Positions 7,850-17,076 of a DNA stretch of 64,000 nucleotides are shown here, piece after piece. The notes under the pieces are model-generated. The model did no database searches and was not told the origin of the DNA. It was given only the letters and a program-made list of their open reading frames with translations. Numbering within the stretch: position 1 is the stretch's first letter; every line of letters begins with the position of its first letter. This DNA is from Candidatus Zixiibacteriota bacterium (GTDB lineage Bacteria; Zixibacteria; MSB-5A5; GN15; FEB-12), in the NCBI GenBank assembly GCA_020351995.1, contig CP070674.1:2601519-2665518 (forward strand), read 5' to 3'. A program made the position numbers and the translations under genes.

Positions 7850-9133
7850 ATGACCAAGACTAACATCATAAAGAATGAAGAAATCGGATTCTCCCAGGTT
7901 CCCGACCGGCAGATCATGGACTTTGAGAGCACTTTTGGCGCGCATCATTACGGCCGACTCGGCCTGGTTGTCAGGAAAGCCGAAGGTGCCTGGCTGTACG
8001 GCATTGACGGCCGCAGACATCTCGATTGCCTGGCCGCGTACTCGGCCGCCAACCAGGGACATCACCATCCGAAGATAGTCGCGGCCCTGGTGGACGCTCT
8101 TCAGGGTAAGTACGGCTCCGTTATTTCCAACGTCGTGTATACCGATTCCCTCGGCATCTTTCTCGAAAAGGTCGCTAATCTTGTTCCTCAGTTGGGTCAC
8201 CGCTTCGGCGAAAATGGCAATAAGGTTCTCCCCAAGAATGGTGGTGTGGAATCGGTCGAGACCGCGATCAAAATGGCTCGCTATTACGGTTGGAAAGCCA
8301 AAGGCATTGAGGACGGTAAACAGGAAGTGATCGTTTTTACTCGCAATTTCCACGGCCGCATGATCACCACCATCTCCTTCTCCCCTACCCGCAAATACAA
8401 AGAAGGGTTCGGGCCGCTTACTCCCGGTTTCAAGATTGTCGAGTTCGGAGACCTTGAAGGAACCAGGAGGGCCATTACACCCAACACATGCGGTATTCTC
8501 GTTGAGCCGATGCAGGGTGAGGGTGGCATGTACCCGGCCGGCAAGGGATTCCTCAGCGGTCTTCGCGAACTGGCCGACGAGCACAACCTTCTGCTCATGT
8601 TTGACGAAATTCAGGTGGGCCTCGGTCGTACCGGTAAGATGTTCTGCTTCGAACATGAAAACGTCGTACCCGACGGCATCATTCTCGGCAAGGCCGTCTC
8701 CGGTGGACTGGTCCCGGTCTCGGTGTTCGTCACCAACACCAAACTGATGGATATGGCCTTCCAGCCCGGCAAAGACGGCTCCACGTACGGTGGCTATCCA
8801 CTGGCATGTGTTGCCTGCAACGCCGCCATCGACGTAATCATTGAGGAGAAACTTGTCGAGAACTCCGCAAAAATGGGCGCTATTCTCAAGAAGAAGATTC
8901 TCGATATCGCTGCCCGGTCACCTCACGTTAAGGAAGTGCGTGGAAGTGGGTTGTTCATCGGTATCGAGGTTAACAGCGGCGACGCGATGGTATTCTGCCG
9001 GAAGCTGCTCGACATCGGCATGCTGGCCAACGACAGTTACGGACACACCATCCGAATCTCGCCGCCCCTGATCATCGGTGAAACCGAGCTTGACTATATC
9101 GTTGATAAGCTTGAGAAGGTGCTGATAGATTAG
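7850..9133 (+). CDS. Class III PLP aminotransferase, ornithine/acetylornithine-aminotransferase family
   Basis: 427-residue fold-type I PLP enzyme. The family features are LDCLAAYSAANQGHHHPKI near the N-terminus, NGGVESVETAIKMARYYG, the Gly-rich FHGRMITTISFS, the cofactor Asp in LLMFDEIQVGLGRTGKM and the Schiff-base Lys in GIILGKAVSGGLVPVS. HGST-like substrate contact DGSTYGGYPLACVA follows. The sequence style is close to ornithine-oxo-acid transaminase (RocD), but acetylornithine or another omega-amine substrate cannot be excluded. Of two in-frame ATGs (7844 and 7850), 7850 is preferred because AAGGAG is 6 bases upstream of it and abuts the first. It is monocistronic, with terminators on both sides and an operator-like palindrome upstream. 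Confidence 0.88.
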   Translation: MTKTNIIKNEEIGFSQVPDRQIMDFESTFGAHHYGRLGLVVRKAEGAWLYGIDGRRHLDCLAAYSAANQGHHHPKIVAALVDALQGKYGSVISNVVYTDSLGIFLEKVANLVPQLGHRFGENGNKVLPKNGGVESVETAIKMARYYGWKAKGIEDGKQEVIVFTRNFHGRMITTISFSPTRKYKEGFGPLTPGFKIVEFGDLEGTRRAITPNTCGILVEPMQGEGGMYPAGKGFLSGLRELADEHNLLLMFDEIQVGLGRTGKMFCFEHENVVPDGIILGKAVSGGLVPVSVFVTNTKLMDMAFQPGKDGSTYGGYPLACVACNAAIDVIIEEKLVENSAKMGAILKKKILDIAARSPHVKEVRGSGLFIGIEVNSGDAMVFCRKLLDIGMLANDSYGHTIRISPPLIIGETELDYIVDKLEKVLID

Positions 9134-9156
9134 TTTGATTATTTTTCTGCAATAAA

Positions 9157-9184
9157 AAAAGGCGGTCCAACCGGGCCGCCTTTT
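9157..9184. terminator. Bidirectional terminator between convergent genes
   Basis: AAAAGGCGG / CCGCCTTTT stem (9157-9165, 9176-9184) with a 10-base loop, flanked by A-run on the left and T-run on the right. It serves the plus-strand aminotransferase and the minus-strand secreted protein that end on either side. Confidence 0.88.
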
Positions 9185-9196
9185 CAGTAATATCAC

Positions 9197-10021
9197 TTAT
9201 GGAAATGTCACGGTAAGATTAATTCCCCAGAGGAAATCGAGAACGTCCGAAAGATCCTCATCAAGAGGAACCCTGAAATGGAATCCGGGTTCGAAAACCC
9301 CGGCATCATAACCTCCGAAAAAGCCAAGTTGATGAACAGTACGTTCACCAAAATCCATGTCGCCTTCAGTCGCCAATAAACGCCCGGCAAGCCCGAAGCC
9401 CAGATTGGCCTTTTCGGGACGAAACCACATCACCATGCTATAGTCGACATATAGTTCGTTTTCAGCACCCCCTTCAGTGGGCATCATAAGATCACCGGTA
9501 AAGTCGATATCGAAGCCGTATTCGGCTTCGGACTTGAACTGAAATCCGAACCCGCCTGATAATGTCCACAGGTCCGGTACAAAGGACTCAAACCGGTCTA
9601 TCATGCTTACCATGCCAAGCAATGAAGCGGCAAATTTACTATCTGAAGCCAATGGCGGCCTAAAACCCAGCCGGCCCTTAATGGACTGGTTACCGCCGGA
9701 CACGGGCGCCACATACTCGATTCCCAGATATGGATTGCCGAAAACCGACTGATCTTCAAAGTCGGTATCGACATTGGACATGGGAAAATCGAATATGACG
9801 GCCAACTCGGGCGTGGCCGGAATATAGGCTGACAGGTATATCATTGAGGTAAAGAAATTCAGCCCTTCGGCTTCGTCAAAGGCGGCCTTGAAAAAATCGA
9901 GCGACACGCTTTTCTCGTCAGCCGGCCGTAACCAGTAGGCCTGGGCGGATACCGACTGCGAGAAAAGTAACACCGCCATGACACAGACCAGAAGAAATGC
10001 TACTCGGTTACGATTGATCAT
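9197..10021 (-). CDS. Secreted, probably outer-membrane beta-barrel protein of unknown function
   Basis: 274 residues from the ATG at 10021 (strong GGAGGAG just upstream; an upstream in-frame start at 10075 is less likely). The N-terminus is a classical signal peptide: basic NRNR, then hydrophobic VAFLLVCVMAVLLF, then SVSA-QA. The mature part alternates aromatic and polar residues with many Gly, for example LGIEYVAPVSGG, YGFDIDFTGDLMM, FGFQFKSEAEYG and LGFFGGYDAGVF, as in transmembrane beta-strands of small outer-membrane barrels. No specific family was recognised. It is convergent with the aminotransferase and is not linked to the operon upstream of it (152-base gap). Confidence 0.75.
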   Translation of the reverse strand: MINRNRVAFLLVCVMAVLLFSQSVSAQAYWLRPADEKSVSLDFFKAAFDEAEGLNFFTSMIYLSAYIPATPELAVIFDFPMSNVDTDFEDQSVFGNPYLGIEYVAPVSGGNQSIKGRLGFRPPLASDSKFAASLLGMVSMIDRFESFVPDLWTLSGGFGFQFKSEAEYGFDIDFTGDLMMPTEGGAENELYVDYSMVMWFRPEKANLGFGLAGRLLATEGDMDFGERTVHQLGFFGGYDAGVFEPGFHFRVPLDEDLSDVLDFLWGINLTVTFP

Positions 10022-10173
10022 CTCCTCCTCCATGTGTTTTGGTTCTGGAATTTTCTGCCGGGATGCTGGGCTCAAGCGTTAAGTTCAGGCAGACAATCCT
10101 GATATGCACTAAAATATTATTCTCAATCGGAATAGCAAGGATAAAAAAAAGTGGTCCCGGATATTCTTGAGAC

Positions 10174-11085
10174 TTAGTAGTTCACCCGCTTTTTCCTTGC
10201 CGAACCCACATAGATCGACACCAGTGTGATCACGGCGCCTATTACTTGCAGCAAGGTGAGATGCTCGGCGAAAAACAGCACGCCCCATACGGTGGCCAAC
10301 ACCGGCTGTAGCAGGAGAATCAGCGCACTCTGGGCCGCACGCAGTTCAGGAAGCGTGGTTGAGATAACATACCATCCCACCGCCTGCGCCACCAATGCCA
10401 GCGAAAACAAAATGAACACGGAAAATAAGTCCGGTGGTAAATAGGGGTCCGACTCAATCAGCATCGAGATTCCGCAAAAGATAGCCGTAAACAACGAAGT
10501 CCAGGCCATCACCACCAGAAAGCTCGGACACTCTCCGCGGTGACCAGCCTTCTTGAGAGTGACGATATAGCACCCATATACAAGGCCCGTCAACAAGCCA
10601 AACACAATTCCCTGCAGGTAGATAGTGCTGAAATCGACATCGCTGCCAATCCCGACCAGAAGCACTACCCCCACAAAGGCGGCTACCACGGCCATCGCGA
10701 AGGGTAAATTCAGCCTCTCGCGGAAAAGAATGAGCCCCAAGAGGGCGACAAAGAACACCTGAGTATTGGCCAGGATGGTGGCCATCCCGGCTCCGGCAAA
10801 AATTATCGAGCGATGCCAGAAAAACAGATCAAGAAAGAAGATGAAGCCGGCCAGAGCGGCAAATCCCGCGATGATCGGTGGAATTTTCAGTGATTCCCCT
10901 TTAAGTACCACCCATACGAAAAGAATACCGGCTCCGAAGATTGTCCGCCAGAAGCCTATAGCGGTCGGACCTAGAACATCCCGCCCGAGCAGCTTGACGA
11001 ATATAGCCGCGAAGCTGATACAAAACGCGCCAAAGGCCAAAACCAGCAAGGCCTTCAGATTCGAGCTATCTTCCGCAGAATTCAT
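10174..11085 (-). CDS. EamA/DMT-family membrane transporter
   Basis: 303-residue inner-membrane protein with ten hydrophobic segments in two homologous halves, the drug/metabolite transporter (EamA) arrangement. The first half starts with ALLVLAFGAFCISFAAIFVK, and the second half includes LTGLVYGCYIVTLKKAGHRG and LLLQPVLATVWGVLFFAEHL, the conserved helix 9-10 region. Substrate is unknown; relatives export amino acids, metabolites or take up nucleotide sugars. The start is placed at ATG 11085 with GGAGAAG upstream, 15 bases after the rodA stop. It is the last gene of the long minus-strand cluster. The C-terminus ends in a short basic tail (SARKKRVNY). Confidence 0.9.
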   Translation of the reverse strand: MNSAEDSSNLKALLVLAFGAFCISFAAIFVKLLGRDVLGPTAIGFWRTIFGAGILFVWVVLKGESLKIPPIIAGFAALAGFIFFLDLFFWHRSIIFAGAGMATILANTQVFFVALLGLILFRERLNLPFAMAVVAAFVGVVLLVGIGSDVDFSTIYLQGIVFGLLTGLVYGCYIVTLKKAGHRGECPSFLVVMAWTSLFTAIFCGISMLIESDPYLPPDLFSVFILFSLALVAQAVGWYVISTTLPELRAAQSALILLLQPVLATVWGVLFFAEHLTLLQVIGAVITLVSIYVGSARKKRVNY

Positions 11086-11099
11086 ACTTCTCCGCCGGT

Positions 11100-12323
11100 T
11101 CAGTATTCCTGCCAGCGGTAGTCGGTTGACACAATCAGACCGATGAGGGACCACGACAATACCAGTGATGTTCCCCCGTAGCTAACAAACGGCAGGGGCA
11201 ACCCGGTGACCGGCATGAAGCCCAGGGTCATTCCGATGTTGACGAAGAACTGGAACAGGAATATGGATGCCGCTCCACCCACCAGCAGCGATGCGAACTT
11301 TGATCGGCACCGCACGGCAATGCGAATGGCCCGGCAGAAAATGAAGCCGAATAGAAACAGCACCACGAGCGCACCCAGCAGGCCGAACTCCTCCCCCAGC
11401 ACCGAGAAGATGAAATCGGTATGAGGCTCGGGTAGAAAATCGAGCCGCGTCTGGGAACCGTTGAAGAGTCCTTTTCCCAGTATACCCCCCGACCCGATGG
11501 CTATCTTAGACTGAATGATCTGGTATCCTGCCCCACGGGGGTCCATCCCCGGATCCAGGAAAGTGAGAATGCGAAGTTTCTGGTAGTCGGCCAAACGTCC
11601 CCACATGAATGGTGTAATAATACCGAAAGCAAGGTTGGCCACCACCGTGAAGAAACCAAACAGGAATCCGGGTTTGAAAAGAAGCAGGAAAATGACCAGT
11701 GCTGTTATGTATATTGACCAGACCAGCCAGTGCGATGCCGCCACCAGTGAGAGCAAGGGTGAGATGATTAGTATCATGTAGGCCGGTGAGAGTCCCGACC
11801 AGAACCACATCGCGAACAGAATAACAATGAAAACCAGCGAAGTCCCGAGGTCGGGCTGCTTGAGAATAAGTCCCAGCGGAATCACCGTTAGCAGAGCCGA
11901 GGCCGCCAGCCTCCTGGTGCTGATTACCGACAACTTGGTGTAGGCGAAGAACCGGGCGAGAATAAAGATCAGTGCCACCTTGGCGAGGTCTGATGGCGCG
12001 AAGTTTACGGGACCGAACGAGAACCATCTCATGGCACCCATCCGTGGTGTGCCAATGAATAACACGAGAATCAACAGAAGCATCGACACGGCATAGAATA
12101 ACGGTGTTATGAAATCGAACAGTCGTAGTGGTAGATGCACCACCGTGACAAATACTGCGAGAGCGATTACCAGCCAGATCAGTTGACGCTGGTAATACTG
12201 CTGTTGATAGGTTGTATCCGCGTAGTGCTGCGCGGACATTATCAGCACTACCCCTATAAGCGAAAGCAACAAAGCCGCCCCGATCAGTTTCCAATCCAGC
12301 GAAGCATAGCTCAGCATTGTCAT
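11100..12323 (-). CDS. rodA: Peptidoglycan glycosyltransferase RodA
   Basis: SEDS-family polymerase that extends lipid II glycan strands during lateral cell-wall growth, working with PBP2. The 407-residue protein has ten or so hydrophobic helices. Recognisable SEDS parts include GVVLIMSAQHY in helix 1, LGTSLVFIVILFAMWFWSG (the catalytic-Asp region DLGTS), QSKIAIGSGGILGKGLFNG and the C-terminal GLPLPFVSYGGTSLV. The start overlaps the stop of the PBP2 gene by four bases (ATGA), so the pair is translationally coupled. GGAGG sits 7 bases before the ATG. Confidence 0.96.
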   Translation of the reverse strand: MTMLSYASLDWKLIGAALLLSLIGVVLIMSAQHYADTTYQQQYYQRQLIWLVIALAVFVTVVHLPLRLFDFITPLFYAVSMLLLILVLFIGTPRMGAMRWFSFGPVNFAPSDLAKVALIFILARFFAYTKLSVISTRRLAASALLTVIPLGLILKQPDLGTSLVFIVILFAMWFWSGLSPAYMILIISPLLSLVAASHWLVWSIYITALVIFLLLFKPGFLFGFFTVVANLAFGIITPFMWGRLADYQKLRILTFLDPGMDPRGAGYQIIQSKIAIGSGGILGKGLFNGSQTRLDFLPEPHTDFIFSVLGEEFGLLGALVVLFLFGFIFCRAIRIAVRCRSKFASLLVGGAASIFLFQFFVNIGMTLGFMPVTGLPLPFVSYGGTSLVLSWSLIGLIVSTDYRWQEY

Positions 12324-14131
12324 TCGCCATCCTCCGCTGTCATCGTAATCGCTTCCGGTGCCATCTTCTTATCCATGTACGTCCTGATGATCTGCCCGAC
12401 CAGAGGTGCCGCCACATCCGAGCCGTGGCCGGCGTTCTCAACAATAGCACAGACAACTATCTCCGGGTTATCAATCGGGGCGACACCGACAAACCAGGAA
12501 TGATCTTCGCCGTGCGGGTTTTGGGCGGTACCCGTCTTGCCGCCAATCGAATAGAGATTGTTTTTCAATCGCCGCGCCGTCCCATGCTCCCCTTCCACAA
12601 CCAGGCGCATGCCTTCCCTTAAGATCGCCACAGTCGAGTTTGAAAACGGAAGCCGGAAAGACATCTTCGGAGATATATTGAGCTCGCTGCCGTCCGGGTG
12701 AGTGACCTTCTTGACGATATACGGTTCATAAGCGGTGCCGTCGTTGGCCAAAGCGCAGAAGAATCGCGCCAGCTGTATCGGCGTCGACAGGAGTTCTCCC
12801 TGGCCGATAGCATTATTCAACACCAGTGCCCTGGTCCATTTATTTACCCCGTAATGCCGGTCGTACCATCGGCTATCGGGATTCAGACCCGGGTCCTCAT
12901 TCGGCAGATCAACCCCGGTGGCATAACCAAATCCGCACCGGTCATAGTACTCAGCCAGTTTATCGACTCCCAGCCTGATACCCGCCTGATACAGATACAC
13001 ATCGCACGACTGTTCGAGCGCATGGGCTGCCGATAGCGAACCGTGGCCACCGGGCTGCCAGCACCTGAAAAACCTGTTTCCGAACTGCATCCCTCCCAGG
13101 CATGGCTTCAGAGTCGAGTTGGCCGACACGATCCCTTCTTCCAGCGCCGCCCCCACAGCGATAAACTTGACCGTGGAACCGGGTGGATAAAGCCCCTTGA
13201 GAGGACGATTCAATAGCGGGTGGGTGGTGTCGTTACTTATCTCCACCCATAAGCTCTCGGGGATAACGGACGAAAAAATGTTGGCGTCATAGCCGGGATA
13301 GGAGGTCATGGCCAATATTTCACCGTTGACGGGGTTGATGGCCACGATAGCGCCGCAGCAAAAGGTATCCAGCGTCTGCACGCAGGCTAACTGCAAGTCA
13401 TTATCAATAGTCAGGGTAAGATTCGAGCCCGGGATTGCCGGTATCGGACGTCGCTCAACATATTCTCCCAGGATCTGCCCGGCCGCGCTGACTTCTATGT
13501 AAGCGGTCCCTTCCCGACCGCGCAGGACTTTGTCATACTGCTTCTCGAGACCCTTTTTGCCTATGATACTTCCCAGCCGATAACCCTCATTTCCCGGTCT
13601 CTTCAACTCCTCTTCAGACGCCTCGCCTACGTACCCGGTAACAACCTCCACTCCAAGGTCGCTGTTGTATTGACGAACCTGCTCCATCTGGTAGGTCACT
13701 CCCGGGAAGTGCTTACTCTGCTCCTCGAGTATGGCCACGGCTTCAAACGAGATATCTCGCTTGACCATGGACGGCTGGTATCGGCTGACCAGGTTCCTCT
13801 GAATACGGTTGCGAATCTGAAGCGTATCCATACCCAGCAGCTCACCAAGGTTAGATATCGTGAGCTCCGGGACCTCCTCGGCGGGGACAACCGATACCGT
13901 ATAAGACGGCCGGTTATCGATTATGATTCTGCCCTCACGATCATAAACCAGGCCCCGGCGGGGAATGATAGGGACAACCCTCAGGCGATTGTTCTCTGAC
14001 TTAATGGCCAACTCATTATGTTGAGCGATCTGGAGCTTAACAAGACCAGCCATGAGCCACAAAAGCATAACCAGTATGATCCCGTAGCTGAGTCTCTCCC
14101 GACCGGCGAGAGATAACTTGAAACGTTCCAT
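12320..14131 (-). CDS. mrdA: Penicillin-binding protein 2 (class B transpeptidase)
   Basis: 603 residues. A single N-terminal membrane anchor (YGIILVMLLWLMAGLV) is followed by the PBP dimerisation domain (GLVYDREGRIIIDNRPSYTV) and the transpeptidase domain. The active-site serine lies in PPGSTVKFIAV (SxxK), the SxN-type motif in SCDVYLY (SCD variant), and the KTG motif in IGGKTGTAQNP. It crosslinks peptidoglycan in the elongasome with RodA, MreC and MreD, all encoded next to it in the order mreC-mreD-mrdA-rodA. The neighbours identify it as PBP2 rather than the septal PBP3. Confidence 0.96.
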   Translation of the reverse strand: MERFKLSLAGRERLSYGIILVMLLWLMAGLVKLQIAQHNELAIKSENNRLRVVPIIPRRGLVYDREGRIIIDNRPSYTVSVVPAEEVPELTISNLGELLGMDTLQIRNRIQRNLVSRYQPSMVKRDISFEAVAILEEQSKHFPGVTYQMEQVRQYNSDLGVEVVTGYVGEASEEELKRPGNEGYRLGSIIGKKGLEKQYDKVLRGREGTAYIEVSAAGQILGEYVERRPIPAIPGSNLTLTIDNDLQLACVQTLDTFCCGAIVAINPVNGEILAMTSYPGYDANIFSSVIPESLWVEISNDTTHPLLNRPLKGLYPPGSTVKFIAVGAALEEGIVSANSTLKPCLGGMQFGNRFFRCWQPGGHGSLSAAHALEQSCDVYLYQAGIRLGVDKLAEYYDRCGFGYATGVDLPNEDPGLNPDSRWYDRHYGVNKWTRALVLNNAIGQGELLSTPIQLARFFCALANDGTAYEPYIVKKVTHPDGSELNISPKMSFRLPFSNSTVAILREGMRLVVEGEHGTARRLKNNLYSIGGKTGTAQNPHGEDHSWFVGVAPIDNPEIVVCAIVENAGHGSDVAAPLVGQIIRTYMDKKMAPEAITMTAEDGE

Positions 14132-14137
14132 TCGGCC

Positions 14138-14626
14138 TCAAAAAATGGCTTTTAGTTTTTTAGCCGTGATCTTGCCTTCCTTAAACAGAAAAAACACCCA
14201 CGCGATGACCGCAGTATATACGGCTCCCGTCACGACTCCCGTCACCAGAAGGTAGAAAACACCGTCGCTCCCGGCCATTATCAGAACCGCGACATTGTGT
14301 ATCAGCACCCCGACAAGGACCAGCAGTACCCGTGAGTAGATCGATTCCAGATTCACCTTGGCACGAACATGAAAGGTCAGGTAACCCAGCAAAGCCATCA
14401 CCAGAACATACCATCCCATGGAATCCCCGATTCCGGCATAAGTCACCACACCGACCATGAACCCGAACCAGCAGGCATCGAGCTCCGATTTGTAAAGACC
14501 TATCAGGATCACCACCACCGCCGGAATGTTTATGGTCGCGGCATAGATTGAAGTGGCATCATTGAGTATCACCTGGTGCAGGGACACCAGCCATAGATAC
14601 AACAGGAAAGGAAGAACTCTAATCAT
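14138..14626 (-). CDS. mreD: Rod shape-determining protein MreD
   Basis: 162-residue inner-membrane protein with five to six hydrophobic helices and almost no soluble part. The N-terminus MIRVLPFLLYLWLVSLHQV and the aliphatic helices around IPAVVVILIGLYKSELDAC are typical of MreD. Its ATG overlaps the mreC stop by four bases and it ends six bases before mrdA, so it belongs to the mre-mrd operon. No mreB is present in the window; it must be elsewhere. Confidence 0.88.
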   Translation of the reverse strand: MIRVLPFLLYLWLVSLHQVILNDATSIYAATINIPAVVVILIGLYKSELDACWFGFMVGVVTYAGIGDSMGWYVLVMALLGYLTFHVRAKVNLESIYSRVLLVLVGVLIHNVAVLIMAGSDGVFYLLVTGVVTGAVYTAVIAWVFFLFKEGKITAKKLKAIF

Positions 14627-15414
14627 CTACCCTCCATATTCAACACGAACAACTCATCCAGTGAGTGAAAGTCCACGAAGGGCGTGACTGTGATCCTGCA
14701 GAAAGGCTCGAGTTCCGGACGCTCGACGCTCGAAACGACGCCTACCCTCAGACCCGGAGGATACACCCCTCCGAGACCCGACGAGAGCACTGTGTCGTTG
14801 ACGTTGACTGCACCCTGGACGGGAAGATTATCCAGTATCATCCCTTCGGAAACGGTAAACCTGATGATGCCCATTTCCCTGCTCTGGGCGATGCGGGCCG
14901 CGACCCGGTTGGACGGGTCGGTCAGAAGCTGCACGGTAGCGTAGTCGCTTGCCACCGACACTATCCGGCCGATAAGACCGTTCTGGTTAATAACCGGTTG
15001 ATCGACAAAGATAGAATCGTTGCTGCCACCATTGATAACGGCCGATACCGGAAAGTAGTCGCCGGATATCGACATCACTTCTACCGGCAGCAAGATGTAT
15101 CCGGACTGCTGCTCGAAGCCGAGTACTGACCGCAGCCGGGCATTCTCGCGCACGGCTTCCTGGTACATCGACAGATTGACGTTGGCCTGAGTAAGCATCT
15201 GTCTCAACCGGTGGTTTTCCTCGCCCACTGCGTGAAGGTCACCAAGGCCGGTTTTAATCTCGGCAAACGGCCAGTAGAATACGCTTAGAATCGCTTGATT
15301 GACGGTCGGCATGACAACTGAGGGAGCGACGATTAGAATAACGGAGAGTAGAGCGATTGCCAGAAGATGGATGTTTCTCCAGTGCCTGGCAAAGAGGTTG
15401 GTGATCCAATTCAT
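14623..15414 (-). CDS. mreC: Rod shape-determining protein MreC
   Basis: 263 residues: one N-terminal transmembrane helix (IHLLAIALLSVILIVAPSVV), a coiled-coil (EENHRLRQMLTQANVNL through VRENARLRSVLGF) and a beta-rich periplasmic domain containing GLIGRIVSVASDYATVQLLT and SGLGGVYPPGLRVGVV, both MreC signatures. It forms the periplasmic scaffold that activates PBP2-RodA. It is first of the mreC-mreD-mrdA-rodA run, 30 bases after the PTS EIIA gene. Confidence 0.95.
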   Translation of the reverse strand: MNWITNLFARHWRNIHLLAIALLSVILIVAPSVVMPTVNQAILSVFYWPFAEIKTGLGDLHAVGEENHRLRQMLTQANVNLSMYQEAVRENARLRSVLGFEQQSGYILLPVEVMSISGDYFPVSAVINGGSNDSIFVDQPVINQNGLIGRIVSVASDYATVQLLTDPSNRVAARIAQSREMGIIRFTVSEGMILDNLPVQGAVNVNDTVLSSGLGGVYPPGLRVGVVSSVERPELEPFCRITVTPFVDFHSLDELFVLNMEGR

Positions 15415-15444
15415 GTTCTTGCGGCATCCCTGCCCGATTAACTA

Positions 15445-15897
15445 TCAGTCCACGTTATCTATCAACGCCAGCACGTCTCCGGGGGACGAGGCTTCCATGA
15501 GCTTCTGGCGGTTCTTCTCTGATTTCATAAGGTAAGACAGACGGGCCATAACATTGAGGTGAGCCCCAATGGCATCCTCGGGAGCTGCTATCAGGAAGAA
15601 CAGGTGAACCGGCTTGTGATCCATCGCGTCGAAGTCAATACCCTTCGTGCTTCGCCCGAAAGCGATCACGATACCCTTGACTGATCTTGTCTTGGCGTGC
15701 GGGAACGCTACGCCATAACCCACTCCGGTGGTCACGAGATTCTCACGGTCAACAACATCCGTAAGTAGCTGCTCCGCGTCTTTGACCATGTTAGAGTACG
15801 ATACAAGGTTGACCAGCTCTTCGATAACTTCCGTCTTGGAACCGGCCTTCAAACCGAAAATAACCAGACTCTCGTCACAGAACTTGGATAGTTTCAA
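15445..15897 (-). CDS. PTS EIIA type-2 (PtsN/fructose-like) domain protein
   Basis: 150-residue single-domain EIIA of the mannitol/fructose class. The phosphorylated His lies in GVGYGVAFPHAKTRSVKG. The rest of the fold is recognisable from MKLSKFCDESLVIF, TEVIEELVNLV and PVHLFFLIAAPEDAIGAHL. No EIIB/EIIC or sugar genes are nearby, so a regulatory PtsN-like role is more likely than sugar uptake. It sits between a Trm112-like protein and mreC in a cell-envelope cluster. A second EIIA, longer at the N-terminus, is encoded at 54090-54590. Confidence 0.92.
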   Translation of the reverse strand: MKLSKFCDESLVIFGLKAGSKTEVIEELVNLVSYSNMVKDAEQLLTDVVDRENLVTTGVGYGVAFPHAKTRSVKGIVIAFGRSTKGIDFDAMDHKPVHLFFLIAAPEDAIGAHLNVMARLSYLMKSEKNRQKLMEASSPGDVLALIDNVD

Positions 15898-15912
15898 GGT
15901 ACAAACCTTTAT

Positions 15913-16083
15913 TTATTTTAGTTTCTCAGCTTCGTCAATCAGCAATACCGGCACGCCGTTGTCTATCCGGAAGGCCAGTCGGCAGGTACCACATTCGAGG
16001 CGACCTTCAGTCCTAACATAATTCAGTTTGCCCTTGCATTTGGGGCACACCAGCTTCGCCAGCAGATTCTCGGACAATTCCAT
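15913..16083 (-). CDS. Trm112-family (YcaR-like) small zinc-ribbon protein
   Basis: 56 residues. The sequence starts MELSENLLAKLVCPKCKGKL, has the second cysteine pair in LECGTCRLAF and continues RIDNGVPVLLIDEAEKL. This is the Trm112/UPF0434 pattern: 'L..LVCP.CKG.L' then a second knuckle and 'Y/F.I..GIP.L...EA'. In other bacteria such proteins lie beside envelope or lipid genes (ycaR next to lpxK/kdsB). Here it follows accA by two bases and precedes the EIIA gene by 15. Four Cys (two CxxC) probably bind zinc. Confidence 0.85.
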   Translation of the reverse strand: MELSENLLAKLVCPKCKGKLNYVRTEGRLECGTCRLAFRIDNGVPVLLIDEAEKLK

Positions 16084-16085
16084 AC

Positions 16086-17045
16086 CTATTCCTCGAACTC
16101 GCCCATGTGCCGATATTTCTCGATCCGCTCTCTGAGCAAATCATCGATCGGCTTGGACATCAGTTCCCGAAGAGTCTCCACTATTCTCTGCTTGACTGTA
16201 TTGGCAGCAACCGTCGGATCATTATGGGCTCCGCTGGACGGTTCTTTTATGACTTCGTCAATGATGCCCAGGGCAACCAGATCATCCGAGGTCGGTTTCA
16301 GGGCCTCCGCGGCGTCCGGGGCCTTGGCCGCGTCGCGCCATAGAATAGCAGCGCATCCTTCCGGAGAAATTACCGAGTACCAGGCGTATTCCATCATCAG
16401 CACTCTGTCGCCCACGCCAATGCCCAGCGCGCCGCCCGAAGCCCCCTCACCGATAATCACGATAACGATCGGCACGCGTATACGCGACATCTCACGAATG
16501 TTTCTTGCAATGGCCTCTGCCTGACCGCGTTCTTCGGCACCAATACCCGGAAAAGCGCCGGGCGTATCTACCAGGACGACGATCGGAATATCATACTTCT
16601 CGGCCAGCTGGAAAAGCCGCAGGGCCTTCCGGTACCCTTCCGGATGGGCCATGCCAAAATTGCGAAAGAGCTTCTCTTTGGTATCCCGGCCCTTTTGCTG
16701 GCCGACAAACATCACCGGCTGGCCATCAATATAGGCAAATCCACCCACAAGGGCTTTGTCATCGGCAAAACACCGATCGCCGTGAAGTTCAATAAAACCC
16801 TGGCTCATCATGCGAATGTAGTCGAGAGTATATGGCCGCCGGGGATGGCGCGAGAGCTGGACTTTCTGCCAGCGCGTGAGACTTGAGTATATTTCCTGCC
16901 GCAGCTTGGCCAGCTTCTTTTCCATGGAAGCTATCTCGCCGCTCAATTCTATATCTTCGCCGACAGAGAAATCCTTCATGTCGGAGATCTTTTTCTCTAA
17001 CTCAATAATCGGGCGCTCGAAATTCAGATGAACTCTCTCATCCAT
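16086..17045 (-). CDS. accA: Acetyl-CoA carboxylase carboxyltransferase subunit alpha
   Basis: 319 residues, the usual length. It transfers the carboxyl group from biotin-BCCP to acetyl-CoA to form malonyl-CoA for fatty-acid synthesis, in a heterotetramer with AccD. Recognisable segments: the N-terminal helix [15 protein letters not shown], the [14 protein letters not shown]-type segment ([17 protein letters not shown]), [15 protein letters not shown], the crotonase-fold oxyanion region [16 protein letters not shown] and [19 protein letters not shown]. accD is not in the window; accC (34559) and accB (38902) are elsewhere in it. Confidence 0.97.
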   Translation of the reverse strand: MDERVHLNFERPIIELEKKISDMKDFSVGEDIELSGEIASMEKKLAKLRQEIYSSLTRWQKVQLSRHPRRPYTLDYIRMMSQGFIELHGDRCFADDKALVGGFAYIDGQPVMFVGQQKGRDTKEKLFRNFGMAHPEGYRKALRLFQLAEKYDIPIVVLVDTPGAFPGIGAEERGQAEAIARNIREMSRIRVPIVIVIIGEGASGGALGIGVGDRVLMMEYAWYSVISPEGCAAILWRDAAKAPDAAEALKPTSDDLVALGIIDEVIKEPSSGAHNDPTVAANTVKQRIVETLRELMSKPIDDLLRERIEKYRHMGEFEE

Positions 17046-17076
17046 AAATTACAATAAACCCCTATAATTCTTAGAA

